Of a DNA stretch of 64,000 nt, positions 25,082 to 34,780 are shown piece after piece. This DNA comes from an uncultured Collinsella sp. (GTDB taxonomy: Bacteria > Actinomycetota > Coriobacteriia > Coriobacteriales > Coriobacteriaceae): positions 186,001 to 250,000 of the forward strand of contig CAUCTV010000001.1 of the NCBI GenBank assembly GCA_958445895.1. Direction: 5' to 3'. The notes beneath the pieces are model-generated. The model saw nothing but the letters and a program-made list of their open reading frames with translations. It had not been told where the DNA came from and made no database searches. The first letter of the stretch is position 1; every line of letters begins with the position of its first letter. A program made the translations under genes and the position numbers.

Positions 25082-26635
25082 TTACCCTGGAAGAACCTTT
25101 TCCATATAGACGGTGTGTTCGCCAACGATGTCCCAGGCAAGACCATTGGATTTCTCCGAGGTTTTCGACTTACCTTTTGATACGTAACGGACGCATGCTT
25201 CGCAATGAATGCCACATATATCTATGAATGGGGTCTCTTCAATTACGAAAGAGCATTCTTCGTCGAGCTGGCGCAGCGCGTCCTTCCTGTAATCGACTAA
25301 CGTCAATGACAATTTACCTGACCGGCTTTGATTCCTCCTATCGAGCTTTCTTGCGAAGTAGGCAAGTCCTTCAAGGAACCCCTCAGTGTAGATAGAGTCG
25401 TCTAAAACTGGATCTATGCCAAAAAACTGGCAGACCCGCAGAAGCGTTTCAAAGAAGGCAACCCAGCTTTCCCATGTATCGCCAACGTCTAGAACGGCCA
25501 ACGTGCAGTACGAAGTATCACTTGGGTCGCCATACAGGCTACAAAAACCAAGTTGCCTGCTCTTTGCAAGCTCCGCAAGAAATCGCGCGCCTTTAAGGGC
25601 AGTCTTTACCGTACGTCCTTCGAACCTAGGCGTAATGCCAATATGAATAGTCGAAGCCATCGTGGCTTCATCATCAACAGAAACGGGGTACTCAAACTCG
25701 ATCTTGATGGGGCAATCTTCCTGATCCGCATTTGACCTTAGGCCAACCTCTGTTCCAAGTCTCACCGTCTTTAAGGTCACATAGAGGGAGGGTGCGCCGG
25801 CATTGGCATCGCCCGCATAGAGGAGCAGCGTGCCGGGATGTTCATCAGGCGTTGAAAAAGCGGAAACAGAGACGTATTCGCCCTCGTCATCAGAAAGCGA
25901 AATTAACGGTTCGAGCTCGATGTCCTTAGATGAGAGCGTGAATGGTTTTCCTTCGCGCTGCAACGCCAAGAGCGCGGCAAACCCTTCCTTGCTCTTTGCC
26001 TTCACGTTGAACAGGGGGATCTCTTCGGTTACACCAGGTTTAGCAGTGTAAATCATCGTTGTTGTATTGCCGTTTGTGACAACAGTCGTTTGGAGCCTAT
26101 CATCGCAAGTAACATCGTTGAGACGTTTTGCCCCGTTTCGAATCATGTCAATCGGTCTATTCCCGCTTTGCAGCGCAATCGCTTCGAGCTGATCCTGCGT
26201 ATTCGGGTAAAACTCCTTACGCACCCTAGGGCATTCGATTAGCATTGCCGCGATTTCGGAGGCGAAATGGCATTCGATAGTCATGTCCGGATGCTCACCC
26301 CTCAATTCGTCAAGCGCCCTCGTGGCAGCAGGAGTCGGATCCTTTGAGCACATCAGAATCCACTTAAATCCACGGCGTTTGGCAAGGGCGGCATTAAGCG
26401 AATCTTTGACTTGTTTAACCTGGGATTTGCCGAACAAATTTTTGAAGAACTTGAATTGGTAGATCTCGATGGGTTCCCCAAACGAACCTACATAAGCATC
26501 GATTCCCTCATCTCCGCCGTGCCCATTAACCGTGCGAACAAGGGGATTCTTAGCATGGACAAGCGCAAAACAAAGGTTCTCCCACCTGTCAGGATCAAGA
26601 GTATTGAAGTCGAAATCGTCTTTCAGCTCTGCCAA
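25082..26635 (-). CDS. Mrr-like PD-(D/E)XK protein, last gene of the restriction operon
   Basis: A 517-residue protein. The first 100 residues look like a type IV restriction endonuclease core: GGDEGIDAYVG (Asp46), then EIYQFK (Glu57, Gln60, Lys62), the PD-(D/E)XK signature. The remaining 400 residues match nothing I recognise. Translation appears to start at TTG immediately after the preceding stop (TAGTTG), with GGAG inside the previous gene as binding site; no ATG occurs until about residue 95. It is co-transcribed with the LlaJI/McrC-like gene. It may be an accessory nuclease or sensor of the system. Confidence 0.65.
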   Translation of the reverse strand: MAELKDDFDFNTLDPDRWENLCFALVHAKNPLVRTVNGHGGDEGIDAYVGSFGEPIEIYQFKFFKNLFGKSQVKQVKDSLNAALAKRRGFKWILMCSKDPTPAATRALDELRGEHPDMTIECHFASEIAAMLIECPRVRKEFYPNTQDQLEAIALQSGNRPIDMIRNGAKRLNDVTCDDRLQTTVVTNGNTTTMIYTAKPGVTEEIPLFNVKAKSKEGFAALLALQREGKPFTLSSKDIELEPLISLSDDEGEYVSVSAFSTPDEHPGTLLLYAGDANAGAPSLYVTLKTVRLGTEVGLRSNADQEDCPIKIEFEYPVSVDDEATMASTIHIGITPRFEGRTVKTALKGARFLAELAKSRQLGFCSLYGDPSDTSYCTLAVLDVGDTWESWVAFFETLLRVCQFFGIDPVLDDSIYTEGFLEGLAYFARKLDRRNQSRSGKLSLTLVDYRKDALRQLDEECSFVIEETPFIDICGIHCEACVRYVSKGKSKTSEKSNGLAWDIVGEHTVYMEKVLPG

Positions 26636-28093
26636 CTATTCTCCGTTCTCCCAAATCTTTCTCATGGATTCCGCGTCAATCCTCTCGCCTCGCAGATACG
26701 CCTCAAACACCGCGCTGGCAGGCAACGCCCACATGTGGATGTAATTGCTAAACGGCGGCTCCACCTCACCCATGACTTTAGGAAACGAAACCCTCGCCAG
26801 CTCTTTAAGTTCGTTCTCTGCGCTTGGCACCAAAAACGCGTTAACCACGTAGTCGAAACCGTGGTCAAGAACAAAATCCTTGTATGCCGATTGGTAGAGA
26901 AACTGCTTCGTCACCGACTCGAGTCCGGGCTGCTTCTCAATTTTTCTAGCGACCTCCGGGACGTAGTACTTCGCGTCGTAAATCGCGAACACGCGGCGTC
27001 CATCTTCGTCCGTGGCGAAAGCGATGGTGTCGGGGATAAGCGTCGCGACAGGATCGCACTCGACGAAGCGCTCGTCCCGTCGCTGTTCCCACTTCGGAGA
27101 CTCGATGATGCCCAGGAGCGTGTCTCGCTTGCGCTCAATCCACTCGCCCTTAAGTGGAAAGCCGAGTTTCCCGAGCTTCGAATCGAGCTCGTCCCCAAAC
27201 GCCGTTTTGCATGCCATCTCCCACAGATGGAAGAAGCTTGATGAGCCCAGCGCGCGAATCTCATCATGTTCCGTCGTGCTTTCGCGATTCAACAGGTAGC
27301 GCCACAGAAGGTCGAGCACGGCGACTTTCCAATCGACGAACTGCGAACCGTGCTCGCGTTCGAGACGCCACTTAAGCGCCTCGGAATCGCCGAAATCGCT
27401 CACCTCTTCAACTGAAAGCTCCACTTCGTCAAGGGATAGCAGGTCTCCGACGTGAGCATCGAAGAGCTGCCTTGAGCACTCAGTCAGTACCGCGCGGTGT
27501 AGACGAGTGATGAAGTCGGATTCATCGCGCAGCGTCTTGCGGGTCTCGTATTCGACATAGATCGGGTGGCCACCAGAAAGCAAAGGAAGATGGTTGCTAA
27601 TTGTTCGGCCCCAATCGATGGCGCCGGAGCCGTTAAGCTCGCGACCCTCGACATAGTTCGAATACACCCCGTACTCAGCATAGAGCTCCAACAGTGCCAA
27701 CATCACCGGGAGCCTGTCATCAGCCCGCTCGCCATCGTCCGAAAGCGTGGGCACGATGGCTCTCCCGGCGTCGCGCTTGAGCAGACGCATGACCTGGCGC
27801 AGTTCGTCGCGCGAGGGCACCACCTCCTTGAAGTACTTTGGGTACGCGATTATCACAATACCCGCGACCATGACTATTCCAACGAAGTTGAACTGATAAC
27901 GCTCATCGTCCTTGGCGCCGTCCTCGTCAAAGGCATCCGTGTCCTTAGCGGACTTGTCGGTGCGATATCTCACGATACCGCGGGTCATCAGCCCCTCAAT
28001 CACTAGGAGAGCTTGCCCCGGCTCCATGCCGAACTCGCCAGCGAGCGCCGTTACGGAATACGGTTTTAGCTCGCGTACATATGCTTGGCGCAT
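26636..28093 (-). CDS. LlaJI/McrC-like restriction component
   Basis: A 485-residue protein with an N-terminal wHTH-like segment and a C-terminal nuclease-like region (PDTIAFATDEDGRRVFAIYDAKYY, i.e. Asp...Asp-Ala-Lys). It resembles the LlaJI R2 restriction subunit, which partners an McrB-like GTPase as McrC does. Six bases after the mcrB-like stop, and its stop abuts the next start, so it is in one operon. Assignment rests on context plus the nuclease motif. Confidence 0.72.
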   Translation of the reverse strand: MRQAYVRELKPYSVTALAGEFGMEPGQALLVIEGLMTRGIVRYRTDKSAKDTDAFDEDGAKDDERYQFNFVGIVMVAGIVIIAYPKYFKEVVPSRDELRQVMRLLKRDAGRAIVPTLSDDGERADDRLPVMLALLELYAEYGVYSNYVEGRELNGSGAIDWGRTISNHLPLLSGGHPIYVEYETRKTLRDESDFITRLHRAVLTECSRQLFDAHVGDLLSLDEVELSVEEVSDFGDSEALKWRLEREHGSQFVDWKVAVLDLLWRYLLNRESTTEHDEIRALGSSSFFHLWEMACKTAFGDELDSKLGKLGFPLKGEWIERKRDTLLGIIESPKWEQRRDERFVECDPVATLIPDTIAFATDEDGRRVFAIYDAKYYVPEVARKIEKQPGLESVTKQFLYQSAYKDFVLDHGFDYVVNAFLVPSAENELKELARVSFPKVMGEVEPPFSNYIHMWALPASAVFEAYLRGERIDAESMRKIWENGE

Positions 28094-28099
28094 CGTAGA

Positions 28100-29740
28100 T
28101 TACTCCCCGGCATCGCCATCGTCAGCATCATCGGCGTGACCGTAAACTAGATGGCCATCGAAGCCGTTGCCGAAAATGCCCACGCCGACTCTGTCAAACG
28201 CCTCGCATACCTTTGCGTAGGTGTTGAACTCCCTCTTGAACATCTTCGTCCGCTTGGTCTTGCCGGCGTCCTCGTAGAGATAGAGCAGTACTTTGTCCTT
28301 GAAAACACGAGGGAAGCGCTCAAGCGTAAGAGCTGAGGGCGCAATAAAGAACGGCCCGAGCAGCTTGTCCTCGTTGATTCTCAGATCATCGCTTGCCATG
28401 AATTCGTTGATGGCGTGCCTCAATCTGTTCCACACGACAGTGCGGTTACCGCAGGGAACCTCGATTTCGCTCAAGGCCTTGCCACCCACATCAGCATTCT
28501 CGCCTTCATCGATTCCCATGTAACGGAAATCCCAGCGGCGCTTGAAGGCGGTGTCCATGGGAAAGACACCCTGGTCGGCGCTGTTCATAGTCGCCCAGAT
28601 GTACATGTTTGGCGGCAATGAGAGGCGCTTGGCCTCCATTTCCAAGCGACGTTGCTCGCTGAGGAGCTCGACGGGGTCCGAGATATGGGCGTTGGTGGCG
28701 TACTCAGAAAGGGAAATCGCGAGGTGGTCGCGCATCTCTCTTGGAACCGCCACCTCGTATTCACTACGGCCCTTGTCATTGCGGTCAAGCAACTGAAATA
28801 CATCGCCGAACACAGCGGCGGGATTGGCTCGGTTGATTTCTTCCACGATGAGAAGAAAGCTCTCATTGGGATTCTGCACCGCATTAATGTATGTCTCAAG
28901 AAACGGACCCGGCACGAACTCGTAAGAGATGTACGCCTCCAGCTCACTGACCGGCTTGTCGGAACTGTCTTTATACCTAGTAACCGGCTTGAAGCATCCA
29001 ACGAACTGCGAATAAGTATAGTCAGGATAGAACGTTACGCGTGTGATGTTCTCTCGTCTAAAGGAATCCTTCGCAAGCTTATTCAGCTGGTATGACTTGC
29101 CAGTACCGGGTGCACCGAAGAAAACCCAGTTGCGCGGTTTATCACTAATTCCAAGCGCCTCTTTATTGACCCGGACACCGTCATTAGCGTCATCGTAACT
29201 ATCGCGTACTAAATCAGCGAGCTCGGGATAGACAGCAAACAGATCATTAAGTGAAGTCATAGACGCTTTTCCGCAGGCAGCAATTAGCGCACCGACATCG
29301 CTTCGGGGCCCTTCATCGATTTCGCGAACAGTCTGGTTGGAATAGTCGTTCAGTCCAACAAGTGGGAGCATTGAGAAGTGCTTATAAGCGGTCGCGTAGT
29401 TATCGATAAGATCAATCTTGTCTATCGACACCCCAAAGATGTAGCCAATTGAGACGGTGAGGGAGGAGTCATCATTGTGTTTTTCGCCAAGCTTAACGTC
29501 TTTGAATTTGGCAACCGCCCTGAGACCCTGCTTCCATTCGGTAGGCATACCTTTAGAGTTGTCTGAGCCCAGCCATAGAATTGCAAAAGTCCCCGGCTGA
29601 AGCGACCTCGGCACCTGTTTGCAAACAACAGTCAATTCGTAAGCGGGATCCTGGATACCTCCCGGACGCGAATCTATAGCCCTAATGTCTTGAACGCTAT
29701 CTTTACCCAGCCTCATGGTTGCGAACTTCGGCTTATTCAT
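28100..29740 (-). CDS. McrB-like AAA+ GTPase (restriction translocase)
   Basis: A 546-residue protein: N-terminal DNA-binding region (about 1-150), then an AAA+ domain with Walker A GAPGTGKS at 209-216, Walker B LLIVEEINRAN at 297-307 and the McrB-type sensor MNSADQGVFPMDTAFKRRW beginning at 385. These features define the motor that loads on methylated or specific DNA and activates an McrC-like nuclease. Its start overlaps the methyltransferase stop by eight bases (ATGAATAA), so the methylase and motor are translationally coupled. Confidence 0.88.
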   Translation of the reverse strand: MNKPKFATMRLGKDSVQDIRAIDSRPGGIQDPAYELTVVCKQVPRSLQPGTFAILWLGSDNSKGMPTEWKQGLRAVAKFKDVKLGEKHNDDSSLTVSIGYIFGVSIDKIDLIDNYATAYKHFSMLPLVGLNDYSNQTVREIDEGPRSDVGALIAACGKASMTSLNDLFAVYPELADLVRDSYDDANDGVRVNKEALGISDKPRNWVFFGAPGTGKSYQLNKLAKDSFRRENITRVTFYPDYTYSQFVGCFKPVTRYKDSSDKPVSELEAYISYEFVPGPFLETYINAVQNPNESFLLIVEEINRANPAAVFGDVFQLLDRNDKGRSEYEVAVPREMRDHLAISLSEYATNAHISDPVELLSEQRRLEMEAKRLSLPPNMYIWATMNSADQGVFPMDTAFKRRWDFRYMGIDEGENADVGGKALSEIEVPCGNRTVVWNRLRHAINEFMASDDLRINEDKLLGPFFIAPSALTLERFPRVFKDKVLLYLYEDAGKTKRTKMFKREFNTYAKVCEAFDRVGVGIFGNGFDGHLVYGHADDADDGDAGE

Positions 29741-30986
29741 TTAGCGTGCCTTCCTCTTTCTGAGCGGCAAGCTTCTCAAGCCCATCCCGAAGAGGCTCGA
29801 AGAGTCGTCGATTGTTATTGTCCACTCGTCTCAGAATACCTTCAGCAGCATTTGGGGTAAGGTAATAGCGCTCTTTGACGCGAGCCTTTTCGACTATTTC
29901 GTAAAGAGTCGTATCAACAGATTTACAGCTACACTCACGGTGTTCTGCCAGGATGAACTTACCATTCCACATCAGGCCAGACTTGCCCCAAATTAGTTTT
30001 TCGTGAACTTCATTCATATCAGGAAGGTCTTCCCAGTCGTTCTTGCTGAAAGGTTTGTACTCACAAATAGTCTGCTCGATATCGCCCTCATTTTCATCAG
30101 ATAGAACGCCCGAAATGCGATTTGCAATCCACTCGATGACAGGAACAGAGACTGCGTTTCCTATTGCGGCGTAGCGATGCGAGTCTGCATCTTCGCTATC
30201 ACCGTCAACGCGAGTCCAATTGTCTGGGAATCCCTGAAGCCTTTCACATTCAATTGGGGTGAGTCGGCGAACGCCATTTTCGCATGTAACGTAAGTTCGG
30301 CTCCAATCGGTACCGGTATGCCTACCTGAGGTAGCCGCAAGACAGTAGCCCATTTTTGCCACCCGGGGATACTTCCCCCTCGGTGTTGATTCGGTAATAA
30401 AAGCCGTTCTTGCAGCACCGGGCTTCCGTGGATTCTCTTGCTCAAACATCACCCGAAGAGCATCTACCGGGTTGTCCCTCCAGCAGCATAGGTACACCCT
30501 GGGTCGAGATTGTGGCACTCCAAAATACCTGCTGTTTAAGAGTCTCCAAGCAACGCCATAACCTAAATCATTGAGCGTGGAAAGAACACAGCCAAAATCA
30601 TTGCCCTTATTCGAGTTGAAAAGGCCAGCAACGTTCTCGATAAGCACCACTTTAGGCTTGTGGTCACGGATTAGCTCTGCAAAGCGATAGAACAGTCCAG
30701 AGCGACTGCCCTTAAGCCCCAGTCTTGACATGGATCCTCTGGCAACAGAAATGTCCTGACAAGGAAACCCGCCACACCAAACAGGAGCATCCGGAATACT
30801 GTCGGAAGGAAGCTCGTTAATGTCACCAAACTTCGGAACGTTGGGCCAGTGATAGCCAAGGACTTCATTGCAGAAATCATTGTTCTCACAAATAAAGCTG
30901 TTGGTAAAACCTTGGCGTTCAAAGCCAAGGTCAAAGCCACCGATACCAGCAAAGAACGAGTTAACGTTGATGGAGTTATCAGACAC
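29733..30986 (-). CDS. DNA (cytosine-5)-methyltransferase
   Basis: C5 methyltransferase with motif I FFAGIGGFDLGF, motif IV GGFPCQDIS (catalytic Cys76), motif VI ENVAGL (117-122), motif VIII QSRPR (159-163) and motif IX/X ECERLQGFPDNW and AIGNAVSVPV. About 417 residues from a GTG at 30986 (AGAGAGG upstream with long spacing); a TTG at 31022 is an alternative. Base composition is visibly lower in GC than the flanking metabolic genes, consistent with transfer. It is the modification half of the restriction operon. Confidence 0.9.
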   Translation of the reverse strand: MSDNSINVNSFFAGIGGFDLGFERQGFTNSFICENNDFCNEVLGYHWPNVPKFGDINELPSDSIPDAPVWCGGFPCQDISVARGSMSRLGLKGSRSGLFYRFAELIRDHKPKVVLIENVAGLFNSNKGNDFGCVLSTLNDLGYGVAWRLLNSRYFGVPQSRPRVYLCCWRDNPVDALRVMFEQENPRKPGAARTAFITESTPRGKYPRVAKMGYCLAATSGRHTGTDWSRTYVTCENGVRRLTPIECERLQGFPDNWTRVDGDSEDADSHRYAAIGNAVSVPVIEWIANRISGVLSDENEGDIEQTICEYKPFSKNDWEDLPDMNEVHEKLIWGKSGLMWNGKFILAEHRECSCKSVDTTLYEIVEKARVKERYYLTPNAAEGILRRVDNNNRRLFEPLRDGLEKLAAQKEEGTLNE

Positions 30987-31024
30987 GCTGGGCTCTACCT
31001 CTCTAGAATGAAACGAAAACAAAA

Positions 31025-31228
31025 CTACTTGAACTCAATAAGGCTGTCCATAAGGCAAGTCCGTACATAAGCGCTAAAGCTAAGCCCCTTTAGAGAAGCT
31101 GCATCGGCAACCGAATCTTTTAGATTCTTAGGAATCCGAATCGTAATCGCAGTGGTATCGCCATCTACAAGGAATGCCCGTTTTTCGTTATCGGAAGCGC
31201 CTTTGTCATTGAGGTCAAAGTAGTTCAT
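31025..31228 (-). CDS. Ribbon-helix-helix small DNA-binding protein
   Basis: A 67-residue protein (ATG at 31228, GGAG six bases upstream) whose second half, TAITIRIPKNLKDSVADAAS, is a ribbon-helix-helix DNA-binding fold of the CopG/Arc type. It is the first gene of the restriction operon, ahead of the methyltransferase, and could be its controller, delaying restriction until methylation is complete. The first 20 residues are acidic and low in structure. Confidence 0.75.
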   Translation of the reverse strand: MNYFDLNDKGASDNEKRAFLVDGDTTAITIRIPKNLKDSVADAASLKGLSFSAYVRTCLMDSLIEFK

Positions 31229-31504
31229 CGTATTCTCCGAATCGTTTTGCAATACAAACGGTTCAACCTATTAGATGTTAACAGAGGTAACGGACAAAAA
31301 GTATTTAGACCGGTCCGAGGCTGTATTTATGCTATTCGCCGTCAGCGCACGCGCGGCCAGCCATGGCAGGCGTTCGCTAATCGAATACCGTGTCGAGCAA
31401 AACTCGCTACTCAATCTTGAACCACTACCATTCCGTCCCGCTCCAGCAGGTCACACAACGGTGAGATAATTCCCGTGACTATTAACGTAAGCAAGGAGCA
31501 CGCT
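31229..31504. promoter_or_regulatory. Divergent region, restriction operon / orphan gene
   Basis: Carries promoters for the restriction operon to the left and the 411-residue orphan gene to the right. AT-rich around 31240-31310. I see no clear operator palindrome; no gene. Confidence 0.4.
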
Positions 31505-32740
31505 ATGGCAGACAACGAGATCAAACCCTCGACGGACGGTAGCCGAGAGGAACTCGTGGCAAAACAGCTCGCATCCACCAAAATCCACCTCGCGCTCACT
31601 CAGGAGCGGGCGGACGTCTCCGGCGCCATCAAGCTCCCGCTCGAACGAGTCCCCCAGCTCGGCATAGCGCTCGCCTCACTCCCCTCGACATTCCGCACTG
31701 TCACCAATACGGTGAGCGTGCCTATGCTGCTCCAACCAACCGACAAGTTTGGCAATCCGCTTGACCCGTCGATACTCCAATCGTTCAAGGACGGCAGCGG
31801 CCTCATGGGATCCTACCGCGATGCGGCCAAGGGTTTCGGGCAGGCGCGCTTCCACGTAGTCGAGGGCGACATCGCCACAAGCGTCACGCAGGTGCCTTAC
31901 GATCCAACTTCGCTGTTCATGGCAGCCGCAATCGCGCAGATAAACCAAAAGCTCGACTCCATCCAGGAGTCCGTCGACGAAATGTTCGACTACATGCGCC
32001 AGCGCGACAAGGCCAACATGCGCGGCAACCTCAAGACACTTGCAGACATCCTCAACAGCTACGGTCTCTACTACAACAACGCTATCGAAATGACCAGCGC
32101 CCATATGAAGGTAATCGACATCATGCATGCCTCCGAGCAGGACATAGAGCACTTCCGCTCACTGGCGCAGTCGGACCTGAAAAAGAAAGGGTTCATCGAG
32201 GTGCGAGACGGCTTGGGCAGACGCCTCGACAAGGTGCTCGACTACCTCAAAGACTGCCAGCTCGCCACCTACATCCACGCGTTCTCGCTGTTCCTCGAAC
32301 CCATGCTCGCCCAGAACTTCGAGCCCGCAAAGCTCGCAGACGCCACCGCGAAGATCGAGGCCGATTCGATTGTGTATCGCGAGCTCTACACCGAGTGTTA
32401 CGACGCCCTCGAGGCGGGAACTGCCGACACCGTCGATGCGGCACTGCTGGGCGGCATCGCGTCCGCGGGCAAATTGCTCGGTCGCGCCATCGCAAAGACC
32501 CCCGTGGGCGACTATACACTCATCGACGAGGCGCTCGAAGGCGCAGGAGAGGACATCGGAAAGTTCAACGACAGGCAATCCGAGAAACTCATCGAGAAGC
32601 TCCATCAGGCAAAGACGCCCGACGTCGCACCGTTCAGGCAGAGCATAATGGAGATCGATGCCCTCTACAACCGCCCCACGCAAATCGCTGTGGACGCCGA
32701 GAACGTCTACATCCTGCCTGCCAAGCAGCAGGAAGAGTAG
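31505..32740 (+). CDS. Hypothetical 411-residue protein, divergent from the restriction operon
   Basis: Not recognised. ATG at 31505 follows AAGGAG with six bases of spacing. The protein is soluble, with a proline-rich early part, a helical central region with heptad-like spacing (QINQKLDSIQESVDEMFDYM, about 148-167) suggesting a coiled coil, and an acidic C-terminus. There is no transmembrane segment or nuclease motif. Location next to the restriction genes suggests a defence-island gene, but this is only context. Confidence 0.65.
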   Translation: MADNEIKPSTDGSREELVAKQLASTKIHLALTQERADVSGAIKLPLERVPQLGIALASLPSTFRTVTNTVSVPMLLQPTDKFGNPLDPSILQSFKDGSGLMGSYRDAAKGFGQARFHVVEGDIATSVTQVPYDPTSLFMAAAIAQINQKLDSIQESVDEMFDYMRQRDKANMRGNLKTLADILNSYGLYYNNAIEMTSAHMKVIDIMHASEQDIEHFRSLAQSDLKKKGFIEVRDGLGRRLDKVLDYLKDCQLATYIHAFSLFLEPMLAQNFEPAKLADATAKIEADSIVYRELYTECYDALEAGTADTVDAALLGGIASAGKLLGRAIAKTPVGDYTLIDEALEGAGEDIGKFNDRQSEKLIEKLHQAKTPDVAPFRQSIMEIDALYNRPTQIAVDAENVYILPAKQQEE

Positions 32741-32782
32741 CGATACGCGACAGGCACGCGCCACGCAGACAGCTAACGCCCC

Positions 32783-33517
32783 CTACCTCCCCGCCGCCTT
32801 CAGCTTCAGCAGCAGGTCGCCCAGCTCGGGGCACTTGCTGGAAAGGCGCGTCTGAGCTCGCTCGCCCATCCCCCATCGCTGGCGGATCTCCTGGGCACGC
32901 GGACTCACGTGATAGTCCCCCTCCATCACCTGCTTGAGCAACCTGGCGGTTACGCGCGCATCGGCAAGGGCACTGTGGGCGTGACCCGTCGATTCGTCGA
33001 ACTCGATGCCAAACCACGTCGCCGCGTCACTCAAAGACACGCACCCGTGGCTACCCACATCCATGATCGAGGTGTAAAACGCCTGCAAGTCGGCCCAATC
33101 CGTAGGAAATGCGGAAAGGTCGATATGCTTTGCCTGGCACTCGGTCAAAAGCTGTCGACGGTCCGCCCCGCTCCAACAGACCGCCTGGGCGGAGTAGCGA
33201 CCAATCCAATCGCTGAGCCTTTCGATCACCATGTAGAGCGGATCGGCCATCGCGGTGTCCACGGCCGATATCCCTGTGAGCTCGCGGACGGGGAACGCAA
33301 CGCCTTCGGTAAATTCCGTCTGCACAAACTGCGAGAACTCGCCCATAGCGTTGCCGTGGTAATCGAGCTTGACGGCGCCGACCTCGATAATCTCATTGCG
33401 CAGCCCACGGCGCTGACGCTGCTTTGGCACCGGCGCAAACTCAAAGTCCAGCACAATCTGGCGCGCAAAGTTCGTCGTATCGATAGCCGAGATACACGGC
33501 GTCTTTTCAGCTGACAC
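32783..33517 (-). CDS. DEDDh 3'-5' exonuclease-family protein
   Basis: DnaQ-like exonuclease fold: DFEF (Asp24, Glu26), and late HAHSALADAR (His181, Asp186), the DEDDh pattern, in a 244-residue protein. I take the GTG at 33517, with AAAGG eight bases upstream, over an upstream open extension lacking a binding site. Similar to KapD/inhibitor-of-KinA-type or RNase T-like exonucleases; substrate unknown. Convergent with the 411-residue gene. Confidence 0.78.
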   Translation of the reverse strand: MSAEKTPCISAIDTTNFARQIVLDFEFAPVPKQRQRRGLRNEIIEVGAVKLDYHGNAMGEFSQFVQTEFTEGVAFPVRELTGISAVDTAMADPLYMVIERLSDWIGRYSAQAVCWSGADRRQLLTECQAKHIDLSAFPTDWADLQAFYTSIMDVGSHGCVSLSDAATWFGIEFDESTGHAHSALADARVTARLLKQVMEGDYHVSPRAQEIRQRWGMGERAQTRLSSKCPELGDLLLKLKAAGR

Positions 33518-33975
33518 GGTTAGGGCCTTTCTCCGTTGCCTGCCGCTTGCTATATAGGCGGCAACATTGCCGTAAGGATAGGCGCCCGTGCGGACATGAA
33601 AGCGGAGCGCAATGCCATGCGCCGGTCGCACTCCATGCAGACGGCCCCAAGAGAGTCGCCCGCTCTATTCAAATGCATGAAAAAGATTTAGGCCCGGTGA
33701 CTTGAATCAGCGGTCATCCCGGGCCCATCAGAGCTCGTAGAGCTCTTGGTTGCTTTGGTCTTGCTCTTCACGGCGCTTATCGAACTTTCCGAGGCACTCA
33801 AGCAGCATTCGAAGCATAACGAGTCGCTGCCATTAAGGCACTGACCCCTTGACCAAGCAACGGCGCTGCCCAGCTCTTCACCACTTGGGCTGCCGTCGAC
33901 TTTATTCTATCCGCGAGCATCTGGTTTACCAAATGGATTTTCGGTAAAGGAAGCACGGCACGCCCCGCAAGACCA
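33518..33975. other. Gene-poor stretch
   Basis: Contains a GC-rich hairpin (GCCCGG...CCGGGC, about 33690-33726). A 29-residue minus-strand frame at 33728-33817, rich in Glu/Gln/Arg and ending in TGA, and a 62-residue frame at 33798-33986 look like gene debris without recognisable homology. I see no intact gene. Confidence 0.5.
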
Positions 33976-34458
33976 CTACGCCCCAAGTGCTGCCACGGGG
34001 ATCACCGCCACGCCGTCGTCGCGTGTGTAGGCAATGCTCCCCTTTCCAACCACGACCGCCAAAAACGCCGGCGCGGCATTCTGGGCGGCAGGATTGGAGA
34101 GCACTTTCCTCTCCAGCGCCTTGAGATTTCTCGCTCCATCGTCTGCTTTCGCATCACTCAGCTTGACCTCGATGGCTCCCCAGCGCCCGTCGTGCTCAAC
34201 GATCAGATCGACCTCAAGGCCCTTCTCATCTCGGAAATAATGGACACTGTTGTCGACACCGCCGTAGGTGGAAAGGAACACGCGCACGTCGCGCAGAACG
34301 AGGTTCTCAAAGAGCATCCCCAACGTTTGCATATCGCCAAGCAACCGCCCAGGGGTAGCCCCCAGCAACGCCGCCGCAAGTGACGGGTCACAGAAGTAGC
34401 GCTTGGGGCGCACGCGAACGCAGCCTTCGAGCGCACATACTGGCTTGCTCTCTCGCAC
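33976..34458 (-). pseudogene. Decayed DUF4143 ATPase (C-terminal fragment)
   Basis: The 160 residues match only the C-terminal half of DUF4143 ATPases: KRYFCDPSLAAALLG, FENLVLRDVRVFLS, and the nuclease-like EVDLIVEHDGRWGAIEVKLSD. The ATP-binding N-terminal half is absent, and upstream DNA shows no P-loop in any frame. Array A repeats start about 170 bases upstream. It is probably not functional. Confidence 0.8.
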
Positions 34459-34631
34459 AAGCTCGTCCGAAAACCCAAGGTTTGCAGGTCACCGCTCCTG
34501 CAGCACCAGCGGGCGACGTCATCCTGCGAAATTACGCCATTCTCAATGCAGTTTTTACGCCGTTTTCATTGTAGGTTTTACGCTCGGCATCCTTGGCACG
34601 GCGCTTGCTCAACCACCGGATCAGCGAATTG

Positions 34632-34752
34632 CCCGGATTCGGGGACGTGCTTTCCGCTCCAGGCCTCTACCGGAAAATGCGTCCCACTCTGAGGCCGAAA
34701 TCTGGGACGCGCTTTCCGCCAAAGGGAAAGCGCATCCCATTCCGAGCATCAC
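34632..34752. repeat. Palindromic repeat array A
   Basis: One full unit (34669-34719, GGAAAATGCGTCCCA paired with TGGGACGCGCTTTCC) flanked by a right half-unit (34632-34657) and a left half-unit (34723-34752). Same family as arrays B and C. Lies between the decayed ATPase and the intact DUF234 ATPase. The remainder of 34459-34780 shows no gene. Confidence 0.8.
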
Positions 34753-34780
34753 ATCAGAGCGCGCTTGGTTATCTCCGCCC

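Noticed and set aside
33728..33986. Two short minus-strand frames as genes
   Set aside because: 29 and 62 residues, no clear start site or homology; treated as debris.
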